Shown: positions 26,587-34,776 of the stretch, piece by piece | Position numbering within the stretch: position 1 is the stretch's first letter | Layout: every line of letters begins with the position of its first letter | Assembly: GCF_015547515.1 (NCBI RefSeq) | Contig: NZ_JADMVE010000003.1 | Span: forward strand, 62,001-126,000 | Source of the DNA: Eubacterium sp. 1001713B170207_170306_E7 | Lineage (GTDB): Bacteria > Bacillota > Clostridia > Eubacteriales > Eubacteriaceae | Reading direction: 5' to 3' | Length of the DNA: 64,000 nucleotides | Made by a program: the position numbers and the translations under genes | The notes under the pieces: model-generated | What the model saw: only the letters and a program-made list of their open reading frames with translations | What the model was told of the DNA's origin: nothing | Databases searched by the model: none

Positions 26587-27201
26587 ATGAGAGCAGCAAT
26601 CAATAAACAAATGCTATTTAAGAAATGCAGAACATTGTTGTTGGAAATGCTTGGAACAGAAAGAGGCGGCCAGGTTTACAGCACTTTTAAGCTGGGCTAT
26701 GATGCTTTACTGTTAGAAGAATTACCGGAAAGTGAAAAGGCTGAGCTGCCACAAATGCGGGAGATTGTATTGCGTACCATCGCGCTATACCACGCATTGC
26801 TTGAAATAAAGATATCATGGCAGCAGACTGAAGAAATATTGAAAACACTTATGAAGGTGTACGTGGACTTACTTGCCGGGGAATTAGAGAGGTTATCATC
26901 TACCCCGTTTTTCTTTGCAAACTATCGAAAAAAAGTGACAACAGAGTACACTCATTATTTTTCTGATAAAAAATGGGATATTGATTTGATTGAAAACACA
27001 CGCCGTAAGCTGAGCTTTGATATTAAGGCCTGCCTGTTTTTTGATGTCCTAAAAGAGAATAATTGCATTATACTGGCGCCTTTGTTCTGTGAATTTGAAA
27101 AAAATATTTTTCAGGGAATGGAGGATAAGGTTGAATTTAGCAGACCGAGTTACAAAGGTCAGGGAGATGATTACTGCGAATTAAGCTTCTATAAGCTTTA
27201 A
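26587..27201 (+). CDS. ATC hydrolase-like fold protein (tentative)
   Basis: 204 residues from the ATG at 26587 (GAAAGGA 6 nt upstream). Mostly helical. The C-terminus GQGDDYCELSFYKL resembles the closing GGxxCDF motif of the L-2-amino-thiazoline-4-carboxylate hydrolase family (PF14196), many of whose members have unknown function. The rest gives no motif I can name. It lies downstream of DUF3793-flavodoxin, separated by a short terminator, and converges on the ncRNA candidate. Confidence 0.6.
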   Translation: MRAAINKQMLFKKCRTLLLEMLGTERGGQVYSTFKLGYDALLLEELPESEKAELPQMREIVLRTIALYHALLEIKISWQQTEEILKTLMKVYVDLLAGELERLSSTPFFFANYRKKVTTEYTHYFSDKKWDIDLIENTRRKLSFDIKACLFFDVLKENNCIILAPLFCEFEKNIFQGMEDKVEFSRPSYKGQGDDYCELSFYKL

Positions 27202-27203
27202 AT

Positions 27204-27590
27204 AAAAAAAGCCTGTCAGAATAGCCTGCAGGCTGTTAAATGAACAATGAATGCTAGCATTCATTAATTCAAGAGAGGTTTGTTGGATGTGTTGGGAAAG
27301 GGGCCTGCCTGCCCTTGGCAGACCCCGAAAGAAGGAGTATCATTTCCCGAAACACTTTTGAAGAAATTAATAAGTTAGTCTTAGCAGCTTTCGAAAGTGG
27401 ATTAAACAATTCATTGGTATTTGAACGAAGTTGATTGTTAAAAGGATTTGTCTTAATAGGAATACATCTCGCATGTTACGGTGAGTGATTATCGCTGTGC
27501 TTCGATAATCTTCATCTGATTGGCTGCATTAATCAGAGAGAGTGTGTTGTTGTTCAGTTTAGCTGCTTAAGTTAAGTTAAACTAACTTAT
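27204..27590 (-). ncRNA. Candidate structured regulatory RNA with operator-controlled promoter
   Basis: A 687-bp gap between convergent/divergent genes holds a complete leftward transcription unit: promoter 27597-27625, operator 27571-27586, and terminator 27204-27234 (GCCTG/CAGGC stem and T7). No credible coding frame exists between them; the longest is 35 codons with no ribosome site. Hairpins visible on the minus strand: CTGATT/AATCAG near 27518-27538, GATTATCG/CGATAATC near 27487-27510, a GGGG/CCCC plus CTGCC/GGCAG stem near 27300-27327, and a perfect 20-bp palindrome around 27248-27267. C/U-rich single-stranded stretches (e.g. ACTCCTTCTTTC, AACCTCTC) could pair with Shine-Dalgarno sites. 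Length about 385 nt. Function inferred only. Confidence 0.6.
27571..27586. promoter_or_regulatory. Operator palindrome at the ncRNA promoter
   Basis: GTTAAGTTAAACTAAC, GTTA and TAAC arms with an 8-bp centre; the palindrome extends to AAGTTA/TAACTT at 27569-27588. It sits at about +4 to +20 of the leftward promoter. Confidence 0.6.
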
Positions 27591-27596
27591 GAAATA

Positions 27597-27625
27597 AGTA
27601 TACAACAAAGAAAAAGAGCTGTCAA
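27597..27625 (-). promoter_or_regulatory. Promoter of the candidate ncRNA
   Basis: Minus strand TTGACA (27620-27625), 17-bp spacer, TATACT (27597-27602). Close to consensus, yet no protein gene lies downstream. Confidence 0.8.
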
Positions 27626-27807
27626 GTATAAAACATAAAAAAATTATTTTTATTTTATTACTAAATGAAATTTCTTCGTATAAACTATTGCTTCCTTTAT
27701 CAAAGACTGTAACTCTATAGGATTTATACATTTAAATATGAATTAAGTGATCGTCAGAAAAGAACTTAAAAAAGGTTCAAAAGACAAGCTTTTGCTAAGA
27801 TTAGTTG

Positions 27808-27836
27808 TTGTTATCGCGAGAATCAAATGGTACAAT
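27808..27836 (+). promoter_or_regulatory. Promoter of the TetR gene
   Basis: TTGTTA, 17-bp spacer, TACAAT. The stretch 27626-27807 upstream is AT-rich and shows nothing else. Confidence 0.65.
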
Positions 27837-27844
27837 TACTGTAT

Positions 27845-27860
27845 TGGAAATGATATTCCA
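27845..27860. promoter_or_regulatory. Palindrome, likely TetR autoregulatory operator
   Basis: TGGAA-N6-TTCCA placed just after the -10 of the TetR promoter, as expected for negative autoregulation. Confidence 0.6.
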
Positions 27861-27888
27861 TTAGTAATTAAAGAAAGCAGGGTGAAGT

Positions 27889-28545
27889 ATGGCCGAAAAA
27901 TTAACAACTAAAGGGAAAAAGACCCGAGAGAATATAATGAATACTGCAAAAAAGCTGTTTTATGAACGCGGTTATACCAATACAGGGATCCAGGATATTG
28001 CTGAAGAGGCCGGTGTTAAGCTTGGCACAATGACTTACTATTTCAAAAAAAAGACAGATTTAGTCGGCGAGATTTACAATACATATTTTATGGGCCTTTA
28101 TAATTCTATTAGCGAGACATTAGGACAGGAAGCAACCTTATTTACAAAGTATTGTTTTACGTTGATATGCTTTTTTGACGATATTCTTAAGGATTCAAAA
28201 AATGCGCGGTTTTATTATGAGATATTGGAAAAAAACGCCAGCCGTAAAGAACGTCTTTATTTAATTAAAACATTTAATCGATCATGTCTTGATTTTTTCA
28301 ATAAATCTTATGAAAAAGATGATCTGGATGCTTATGCTATTACAAATTATGGCGCGCAAAAAGAAATATACATGGATTATTATGACCGGGAGCTTCCTTT
28401 TGACGCACATAAGGTTGTAGAGTATCTGGTACGCAATACATTTCGTATTTTAGCTATTGATAAAGAAACACTCGACAATACGATTGAGCAGGCTTTTCGC
28501 TTTTCTGAAAGTGGCCAGCTGTCAGAAATCCGTTTTCTGATTTAA
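27889..28545 (+). CDS. TetR/AcrR family transcriptional regulator
   Basis: 218 residues. HTH at about 10-60: TRENIMNTAKKLFYERGYTNTGIQDIAEEAGVKLGTMTYYFKKKTDL, a near-perfect TetR_N domain. The C-terminal ligand domain is diverse and aromatic-rich. An inverted repeat overlaps its promoter. No divergent target gene is adjacent, so the regulated genes are unknown; the HAD gene follows after 36 bp and may be cotranscribed. Confidence 0.92.
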   Translation: MAEKLTTKGKKTRENIMNTAKKLFYERGYTNTGIQDIAEEAGVKLGTMTYYFKKKTDLVGEIYNTYFMGLYNSISETLGQEATLFTKYCFTLICFFDDILKDSKNARFYYEILEKNASRKERLYLIKTFNRSCLDFFNKSYEKDDLDAYAITNYGAQKEIYMDYYDRELPFDAHKVVEYLVRNTFRILAIDKETLDNTIEQAFRFSESGQLSEIRFLI

Positions 28546-28581
28546 GTATAAAGATAATAAAGTTGTTTTTAAGGAGATGAA

Positions 28582-29238
28582 ATGATCGAGGCAGTCATTT
28601 TTGATATGGACGGAGTTATTATTGATTCTGAGACAGATTATCAACAAATTGAACTGGACATGTATGCCGAAATGGGCTTGGACATGTCTGAAGAGGACGC
28701 GGTAAAAAGCATGGGCAGAGTAACCGTTGACTGGTGGCGGGAGCTGAAGGAACGGTTTGGTTTTGCGCAGAGCGCGGAGGAGCTTGCAGAATACGAAAAC
28801 AAGCTTTATCTGGATTTTTTGTTCAGTGATGAACAGCAGAAAACCATGATGGAAGGCGTGGATGTTTTCCTGAAGACCCTGAAGGATAAAGGATATCGTC
28901 TGGCGATCGCATCTTCCTCGACAGTTCCCGCGATTAACCGTGTGCTGGAGCTATTTGGTTTGGAGCAGGTGTTTGACGTGAGGGTATCAGGCGATCATGT
29001 TGCTATCGGGAAGCCAGCGCCGGATATTTTTTTACGTGCTGCAGAACTATTGAACGTTGAGCCAGAAAAATGTATGGTCATTGAGGACTCGGGCAGCGGT
29101 ATTCTTGCAGCAAAACGGGCCGGGATGAAATGTACGGCGTATCTTAGTGCGCCGGACGGGCAGGTTGACTACCGGCTGGCAGATTATCAAGTCGCGCATT
29201 TTGACCGCTTTTTTGAAACCGTAACGGTTATGGATTAA
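28582..29238 (+). CDS. HAD superfamily hydrolase, beta-phosphoglucomutase-like
   Basis: 218 residues. Motif I FDMDGVIIDSE at 7-17, cap domain 18-80, motif II IASSSTVP near 111, Lys in SGDHVAIGKPAPDIF (motif III) and VIEDSGSGILAAKRAGM (motif IV). Subfamily IA, similar to sugar-phosphate phosphatases and beta-phosphoglucomutase. The exact substrate is not predictable. Confidence 0.9.
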   Translation: MIEAVIFDMDGVIIDSETDYQQIELDMYAEMGLDMSEEDAVKSMGRVTVDWWRELKERFGFAQSAEELAEYENKLYLDFLFSDEQQKTMMEGVDVFLKTLKDKGYRLAIASSSTVPAINRVLELFGLEQVFDVRVSGDHVAIGKPAPDIFLRAAELLNVEPEKCMVIEDSGSGILAAKRAGMKCTAYLSAPDGQVDYRLADYQVAHFDRFFETVTVMD

Positions 29239-29271
29239 CTTAATTAAAACTTTAGGTACAGAAGCCCTGTC

Positions 29272-29300
29272 TTGACACCTCGTCGGGATAGGGCTATAAT
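29272..29300 (+). promoter_or_regulatory. Consensus promoter of the marR gene
   Basis: TTGACA, 17-bp spacer, TATAAT: a perfect sigma-A consensus. Expected transcription start near 29307. Confidence 0.9.
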
Positions 29301-29312
29301 TATGTCTGTAAA

Positions 29313-29329
29313 GTTAGGTTAATGCTAAC
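29313..29329. promoter_or_regulatory. Operator palindrome at the marR promoter
   Basis: GTTAG-N7-CTAAC at about +6 to +22. Same placement as at 25445 and 27571, with a spacer one base longer. It probably mediates autorepression by the MarR protein it precedes. Confidence 0.65.
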
Positions 29330-29357
29330 TAATTAATCTTGGTAAAAGGTGGACAAA

Positions 29358-29777
29358 ATGACATGTAAAAGACATGAGCTCTATCAAGCATACATGAAGC
29401 TTTTAGAAGTAGGAAGCCAGTGTAGTGAGACCATCAGCCACGAGTGTCAGGCGAAAGCATTGACCCGTAAGCAGGTTTATTATTTACGGATCATTGATGA
29501 AAATAATGATATGACCTTTAGTAAACTGGCTGATTTTACATCAAATTCCAAGCCAACCATAACAGAAGTGATCAATAAGTTTATTTCCTGGGATTGTGTT
29601 TACAAAGAAAAATCGGATAAAGATAGAAGGGTGTGCTATATCCACCTGACACCTAAAGGAAAACGCATTGCTCGGGCAGAGGAAATGACGCAGCTTCGTC
29701 TGATTGAACGGATTGAAGCTTGTCTGGATGAGTCGGAAATTAATACGCTTATCAACCTGTTGAATAAACTAAATTGA
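29358..29777 (+). CDS. MarR family transcriptional regulator
   Basis: 139 residues from the ATG at 29358 (AAAGG at 8 nt; a GTG three codons earlier is less likely). Winged helix: LTRKQVYYLRIIDENNDMTFSKLADFTSNSKPTITEVINKFISWDCVYKEKSDKDRRVCYIHLTPKGKRI, a standard MarR DNA-binding core with the wing DKDRR. N-terminal cysteines (MTCKRHE, GSQCSE, HECQ) could serve as a metal or redox sensor. It is the natural candidate for binding the GTTA..TAAC palindromes here. Lon follows after 35 bp, possibly cotranscribed. Confidence 0.9.
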   Translation: MTCKRHELYQAYMKLLEVGSQCSETISHECQAKALTRKQVYYLRIIDENNDMTFSKLADFTSNSKPTITEVINKFISWDCVYKEKSDKDRRVCYIHLTPKGKRIARAEEMTQLRLIERIEACLDESEINTLINLLNKLN

Positions 29778-29812
29778 GATGATGGTTTTAAATAAAACTG
29801 AGGAGGACATTT

Positions 29813-32200
29813 ATGAATTTAGAAATGAAGCATACAGCAATCATTCCCATTACTGAGACGGTTATCTATCCTGGTGTAGCAAGCCGTATTTTTGTAAATG
29901 AGGTGATTGGCCAGAATATAAAAAAATTGATCGTTCGGAATGACACGTTAGCTGTCGGTGTAACGACAAAAGATTATCATGCATACGACCTTCTGACGGG
30001 AGAATCTTTTTATTCCGTTGGAGTGCTTATGAATTTTGACAACATTCAGCGGGCAGACAACGGCTATATTATTGATATTAATACGTTGGGAAGGGTTCGT
30101 ATCAGCAATATCGTCAATGACGGTGAGGGCCTCGTAGGCGATTACTATGAGCTTGAGGATATTCACGATCTGGATGAAACCGAACAGACGGAAATGATTG
30201 AATATATCAAGGGGATCATGGGAGACATCGGCCGTAATTTCAAAGGAGCAGATTATTTTGTCAAGCTGCTTGAGGGATTTCATTCGATTGAAGAGGTAAT
30301 CGGCTATACGGTTCCTATGATGGGAATTCCGATTTCCAGCAAACAGGAGCTTTTGGAGATTGATTCAGAAAAAGAGCGGGCGCTTAAGTTTATTGATTAT
30401 GTTATCCGTGAAAAAGATTCTGTTCATCTCCAGCTGGAGATCAGCAAAAAATACTCTAAACAAAAGGATAAAGCTTATCGTGAAGCCATGCTTAGAGAGC
30501 AGCTGAAAAATATTCGGGCAGAGCTGGGTGAGATGGATATTGAAGAGGAAGAAGATGCGGACTACAGAAAACGCATTGAAGAGTCCGATATGCCTGAAAA
30601 AGTCCGGAAAGTGGCCATGAAAGAGCTTAAAAAGCTGGAGGCTGCTGCCCAGGGAAGTGCTGAGATCAACGTCATCCAGAATTATCTGGATCTGCTGCTG
30701 GAACTGCCATGGCACAGCGAAATTAAGGAAATTGATATTGATAAAGCCAGAAAAGTGCTTGATTCGCACCATTATGGTATCGACGATGTAAAAAAACGTA
30801 TAATCGAGCATTTAGCAGTTATGAAGCTGAAGGAAGATAAACAGGGTTCTATTCTCCTGTTAGCGGGACCTCCGGGAACAGGCAAGACAAGCCTCGGCAA
30901 GAGCATTGCCGAAGCGTTGGACCGTGAATATGTACGTGTCAGCCTTGGCGGCGTCCGGGATGAATCCGAAATCCGCGGCCATCGCCGAACCTATGTTGGC
31001 GCGCTGCCGGGCCGCGTTATTAAGGGAATCAACGACGCCGGGACCATGAATCCGGTTTTCATCCTTGACGAAATTGATAAGCTGGGAATTTCAAATCAGG
31101 GTGACCCATCAGCGGCACTTTTGGAAGTTTTAGATCCAGAACAGAACAACACCTTTGCGGACCACTATCTGGAGGTTCCTTATGATTTATCAGACGTCTT
31201 CTTCATTGCGACCGCTAATGATTTAAGCACCATTCCGGCACCGCTTTTAGACAGAGCTGAAATCATCGAGCTTTCAAGCTATACAAACCGTGAAAAACTG
31301 CACATTGCCAAGGATCATCTGATTCCGAAAGTATTAGACGACCATGGTCTTAGCGCAAGTCAGCTGACTATCAGCGATGAAGCGCTGCTCCAGATCATTG
31401 AAGACTATACCGCAGAAGCGGGCGTCCGAGGACTGACCAAGCAACTGGCAAAAATTGCCCGTGTGGCAACGGAACGGATTGTTTCCGGAACCTGCGAGGA
31501 GCTGGCAGTCACAAAAGACAATTTACGAGAAGTTCTTGGCAATAAAACAAGACGGCACGAAAAGGCTGGTGAAAACAATAAACCAGGGGTCGTAACCGGT
31601 ATGGCATGGACAGCTGTTGGCGGCGAAATCCTTTTTACCGAAGCCACTATTATGCCAGGGAACGGCAAATTGACCTTAACGGGACAGCTGGGTGATGTTA
31701 TGAAGGAAAGTGCGACCATTGCCATGAGCCTGATCCGCTCCCGTCTTGGCGGCGAAGACACTGGGTTCAACTATTTTTCCTATGACACACATATCCACGT
31801 GCCTTCAGGCGCGACACCAAAGGATGGACCGAGTGCCGGCGTAACATTAACAACCGCCCTGGCATCTCTGGTGCTTGGGAAGCCAGTAGACAGCAAGCTG
31901 TCCATGACTGGTGAAATTACCCTGAGCGGTCAGGTGCTGCCAGTTGGTGGAATTAAGGAAAAGGTTATTGCGGCCCATCGAAGCGGTATTGAAAAAGTGC
32001 TGCTGCCAAAAGAAAATCAAAAAGATATCGAGGATATTCCTGAAGAAGTGCGAAATGAATTAACTTTCGTCTTTGTTGACACCATAGAGGATGTGCTGAA
32101 AGAAGCCCTTGGTGTTGATTTGCCGGAATGCGATTTGAAATTTGACGTTTTGCTGAACAAACCGGAAGAGAAGGATCATACGCCTTCGATGATTCTGTAA
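29813..32200 (+). CDS. lon: ATP-dependent protease Lon (LonA)
   Basis: 795 residues, full family length. N-terminal LON domain (about 8-200), coiled helical part, AAA+ module with Walker A GPPGTGKTS near 350 and Walker B FILDEIDK, then the protease domain with catalytic Ser674 (PKDGPSAGVT) and Lys717 (GGIKEKVIAA). Degrades misfolded and regulatory proteins in the cytoplasm. Ribosome site GAGGAGG. Has its own terminator; could share the marR promoter. Confidence 0.97.
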   Translation: MNLEMKHTAIIPITETVIYPGVASRIFVNEVIGQNIKKLIVRNDTLAVGVTTKDYHAYDLLTGESFYSVGVLMNFDNIQRADNGYIIDINTLGRVRISNIVNDGEGLVGDYYELEDIHDLDETEQTEMIEYIKGIMGDIGRNFKGADYFVKLLEGFHSIEEVIGYTVPMMGIPISSKQELLEIDSEKERALKFIDYVIREKDSVHLQLEISKKYSKQKDKAYREAMLREQLKNIRAELGEMDIEEEEDADYRKRIEESDMPEKVRKVAMKELKKLEAAAQGSAEINVIQNYLDLLLELPWHSEIKEIDIDKARKVLDSHHYGIDDVKKRIIEHLAVMKLKEDKQGSILLLAGPPGTGKTSLGKSIAEALDREYVRVSLGGVRDESEIRGHRRTYVGALPGRVIKGINDAGTMNPVFILDEIDKLGISNQGDPSAALLEVLDPEQNNTFADHYLEVPYDLSDVFFIATANDLSTIPAPLLDRAEIIELSSYTNREKLHIAKDHLIPKVLDDHGLSASQLTISDEALLQIIEDYTAEAGVRGLTKQLAKIARVATERIVSGTCEELAVTKDNLREVLGNKTRRHEKAGENNKPGVVTGMAWTAVGGEILFTEATIMPGNGKLTLTGQLGDVMKESATIAMSLIRSRLGGEDTGFNYFSYDTHIHVPSGATPKDGPSAGVTLTTALASLVLGKPVDSKLSMTGEITLSGQVLPVGGIKEKVIAAHRSGIEKVLLPKENQKDIEDIPEEVRNELTFVFVDTIEDVLKEALGVDLPECDLKFDVLLNKPEEKDHTPSMIL

Positions 32201-32209
32201 GAACGAACT

Positions 32210-32239
32210 GGACCAGGGCTCAGGCCTTGGTCCTTTTTT
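32210..32239 (+). terminator. lon terminator
   Basis: GGACCAGGGC and GCCTTGGTCC stem with a 4-nt loop followed by six T, 9 bp after the stop. Confidence 0.9.
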
Positions 32240-32362
32240 AATGATGAAATTTTATATGATGTTGACGGGATTTTTCCTTCTAAAAGATGAGGTGAAAGGT
32301 TAAAATAGACCAATATTCTATCTGGAAGCTTTACGTTAATGAATAAATACCAGGAGGCTAAC

Positions 32363-33478
32363 ATGGAAGTTTTTGAACTAAACACAAAGGTCATCAGTGG
32401 TGTTGACTGCCTTGAATATTTTAACCAATACAAAAAACAAGGGATTTTCATTGTCTGTGACAAATTTCTGGCAGAAAATCAGTCGATAATTAAGATTTTG
32501 AAAGAGATAGATGATTCAAATAAAGTTGAATTGTTTACCGATGTTGTGCCAGATCCACCGCTCGAAGAGGTCGCGGCTGGTATGAAACGGCTCATGGCCA
32601 GCAGCTTTGATGTAATTGTGGCGTTTGGCGGCGGATCGGCCATTGATGCGGCAAAAGCCATCCTGTTCTTTACTGCCAGGCAAACAGGCAAGGTTTTTGA
32701 ATTTATTGCAATCCCAACCACGAGCGGCACCGGTTCTGACGCGACAGCCGCCACGGTTATTACCGATTTACAGGCAAAAGTAAAGCATCTTTTTGCAGAC
32801 CCAATGATGCTGCCGGCTGTGGCGCTTTTAAACCCGGATTTCACAAGAAGCGTGCCCAAACCAATCGTAGCCAATACAGGTATCGATGTAATGACACATG
32901 CGCTGGAGGCCTACGTTGCCCAGGGAAGAGATAATTTCTCGGATTGCTTTGCGGAAAAATCAGTTCAGATCATCACACAGTCGTTGTTAATCACGTACAA
33001 TGATCCAGATAATACCTATCACCGTGAACAGATGCAGGTAGCTTCAACCATGGCTGGTATGGCATTTAACAAGGCTGGACTCGGTATTAACCACGGTATT
33101 GCCCATAATCTGGGCGGTATGTTTCATATTCCACATGGGCTGGCCAATGCAATTTTGCTGCCGCATGTCGTTGCCTTTAACAGCCGTGATGAGCAATGCC
33201 TAAGCCGTTATGCCCAACTGGCAAAGGTTACGGGGATCGCGTTGTTTACAGATACGGCCCGAATCGCTGTGGATAAGCTTATCGCCTATATCCGGGATAT
33301 TATGGAGAAAATGGCGATGCCAACCTCTCTGATTGCCTGGGGGATGGACCGGAATGAATTTGAGTCCGGAAAACGACAGTTAGCTGAGAATGCACTGGTC
33401 GATACCTGTACCCAGACAACCCCGCTTATGCCCACGGTCGATGAAGTGCTGGAAATTCTTAATAATATCTCTAAATAA
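32363..33478 (+). CDS. Iron-containing alcohol dehydrogenase (1-propanol dehydrogenase-like)
   Basis: 371 residues from the ATG at 32363, placed 5 nt after AGGAGG. Group III Fe-ADH: NAD loop VAFGGGSAIDAAKA, PTTSGTGSDATAATVIT, metal-binding GIDVMTHALEAYVAQG, GINHGIAHNLGGMFHIPHGLANAILLPHV. Length and sequence flavour resemble PduQ/EutG enzymes that reduce propionaldehyde or acetaldehyde with NADH. Single gene, not inside a microcompartment operon here, so the physiological aldehyde is uncertain. Confidence 0.9.
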   Translation: MEVFELNTKVISGVDCLEYFNQYKKQGIFIVCDKFLAENQSIIKILKEIDDSNKVELFTDVVPDPPLEEVAAGMKRLMASSFDVIVAFGGGSAIDAAKAILFFTARQTGKVFEFIAIPTTSGTGSDATAATVITDLQAKVKHLFADPMMLPAVALLNPDFTRSVPKPIVANTGIDVMTHALEAYVAQGRDNFSDCFAEKSVQIITQSLLITYNDPDNTYHREQMQVASTMAGMAFNKAGLGINHGIAHNLGGMFHIPHGLANAILLPHVVAFNSRDEQCLSRYAQLAKVTGIALFTDTARIAVDKLIAYIRDIMEKMAMPTSLIAWGMDRNEFESGKRQLAENALVDTCTQTTPLMPTVDEVLEILNNISK

Positions 33479-33495
33479 ATTATGACACGCACAAG

Positions 33496-33520
33496 CCGGG
33501 CTTTAAACGCCCGGTTTTTT
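33496..33520 (+). terminator. Terminator of the alcohol dehydrogenase gene
   Basis: CCGGGC and GCCCGG with a 7-nt loop and T6. Confidence 0.88.
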
Positions 33521-33564
33521 GTGCTCTGACAGCAGAAAACAGAAAAAAAGAAAAACTGTAATCC

Positions 33565-33593
33565 TTGCCAGAATGTCGGGGCTGTGCTATACT
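33565..33593 (+). promoter_or_regulatory. Promoter of the NMT1-type ABC operon
   Basis: TTGCCA, 17-bp spacer, TATACT; transcription would start near 33600, giving a 170-nt leader. Confidence 0.75.
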
Positions 33594-33599
33594 AAAAAC

Positions 33600-33726
33600 G
33601 ATGGAATACCCTAACAGAGAAGGTGTAGCAGCCTGATTTGAAAGGAAGATGAAATCAAAAAAACACATGCTGTGCATGGGTTCCTTTTAGGTTGCATACT
33701 TCCTGCCTTGGCTGGAAGTTTTTTTG
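33600..33726 (+). promoter_or_regulatory. Structured leader with terminator, candidate riboswitch
   Basis: CCTAA and AAGG near 33609-33622 pair with CCTT and TTAGG near 33683-33691, closing a junction that contains two hairpins: GATTT/AAATC (33636-33657) and CATGC/GCATG (33665-33677). After it comes a terminator, ACTTCC/GGAAGT with T7 (33698-33726). This aptamer-plus-terminator arrangement upstream of an importer operon looks like a riboswitch. I could not match TPP, guanidine, purine, preQ1, THF or other consensus cores by eye. Confidence 0.5.
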
Positions 33727-33771
33727 ATTTAATGGGTATACATTCAAAATAACGTTTAAAGGAGTTTTGAA

Positions 33772-34776
33772 ATGAAGAAGAAAAAATGGCTTGCGGTTGT
33801 CGGATGCTTTCTGGCAGTGGTTTTAATGAGTGCTGGCTGCTCAACCAAACAGGTTGAGGAAGAGCCAAAGCCCGAACCACAAACGGTAAAAATCGCAGCA
33901 TTATCCGGCCCGACCGGAATGGGAATGGCGGAGATGATCGCCGAAGGTGTGCAGCTGGGTGAACAGGTGAATCCTGAATGGACTATTGCGACAGCGCCCG
34001 ACCAGGTTACAGCCGGGATTATCAACGGTGACTACCAGATCGCAGCGGTGCCAACCAATCTGGCGGCGACGCTCTACAACAAAACAGAAGGTAAGGTCAT
34101 ACTAGGCGCTGTTAACACTTTGGGAACTTTATCCATTGTGGCGGATCAAAATGAAAATATCAGCTCGATAGCTGATCTTAGGGGTAAAACTCTTTATGCA
34201 ACCGGACAGGGCTCTACGCCTGAGTATGTCCTGAATTATCTACTGGACAAAAATGGTTTGACACCGGGGAGTGATGTAACCATTGAATGGTTCGGTGAAC
34301 ACAGTGAAGCCGCCGCTAAGCTTGCGTCGGGAGAAGGATCCATTGCCATGCTGCCACAGCCCTTTGCCACAGCAACGCTTGCCAAAAACCAGAACCTCAA
34401 GATTGCTGTTGATATGACGGACGCGTGGGAAAAAGCAACGGATGGAACAAAACTGGAGATGGGCTGCGTGGTTGTGAACAGGGAATGGGCTGAAAAGAAC
34501 CCAACCGTTGTTAGAAAGTTTATGGAAGCATACAAAACTTCGGTTGAGACCATTAATGTTGCCGACGAGCGGGCCGCAAACGACGTTGTAGAAGCCGGAA
34601 TTATGGATAATCAGCAAATGGCTCAGAAAGCCATCCCGAATTGCAGCATTGTCTTTATTACGCCGTCTGACGCAAAAAGCGACCTGCAAAAATACTTTGA
34701 CGTTTTGGTTTCTTTTGAACCAAAATCGGTAGGAGGAAAGGTACCGGGTGAAGATTTTTACGGGCTCACATATTAA
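33772..34776 (+). CDS. NMT1/SsuA-type ABC importer, substrate-binding lipoprotein
   Basis: 334 residues. Signal peptide with lipobox MSAGC (Cys about 23). The mature protein is a type II periplasmic binding fold: VKIAALSGPTGMGMAEMI, GDYQIAAVPTNLAATLYN, LRGKTLYATGQGSTPEYVLNYLL and EGSIAMLPQPFAT. Family members bind nitrate, sulfonates, thiamine precursors or other small organic compounds. Substrate unknown; the leader upstream may hold the key. Ribosome site AAAGGAG. Confidence 0.88.
   Translation: MKKKKWLAVVGCFLAVVLMSAGCSTKQVEEEPKPEPQTVKIAALSGPTGMGMAEMIAEGVQLGEQVNPEWTIATAPDQVTAGIINGDYQIAAVPTNLAATLYNKTEGKVILGAVNTLGTLSIVADQNENISSIADLRGKTLYATGQGSTPEYVLNYLLDKNGLTPGSDVTIEWFGEHSEAAAKLASGEGSIAMLPQPFATATLAKNQNLKIAVDMTDAWEKATDGTKLEMGCVVVNREWAEKNPTVVRKFMEAYKTSVETINVADERAANDVVEAGIMDNQQMAQKAIPNCSIVFITPSDAKSDLQKYFDVLVSFEPKSVGGKVPGEDFYGLTY

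Noticed and set aside
27367-27474. 35-codon frame inside the candidate ncRNA
   Set aside because: No Shine-Dalgarno, overlaps stable hairpins, and the composition is not protein-like.
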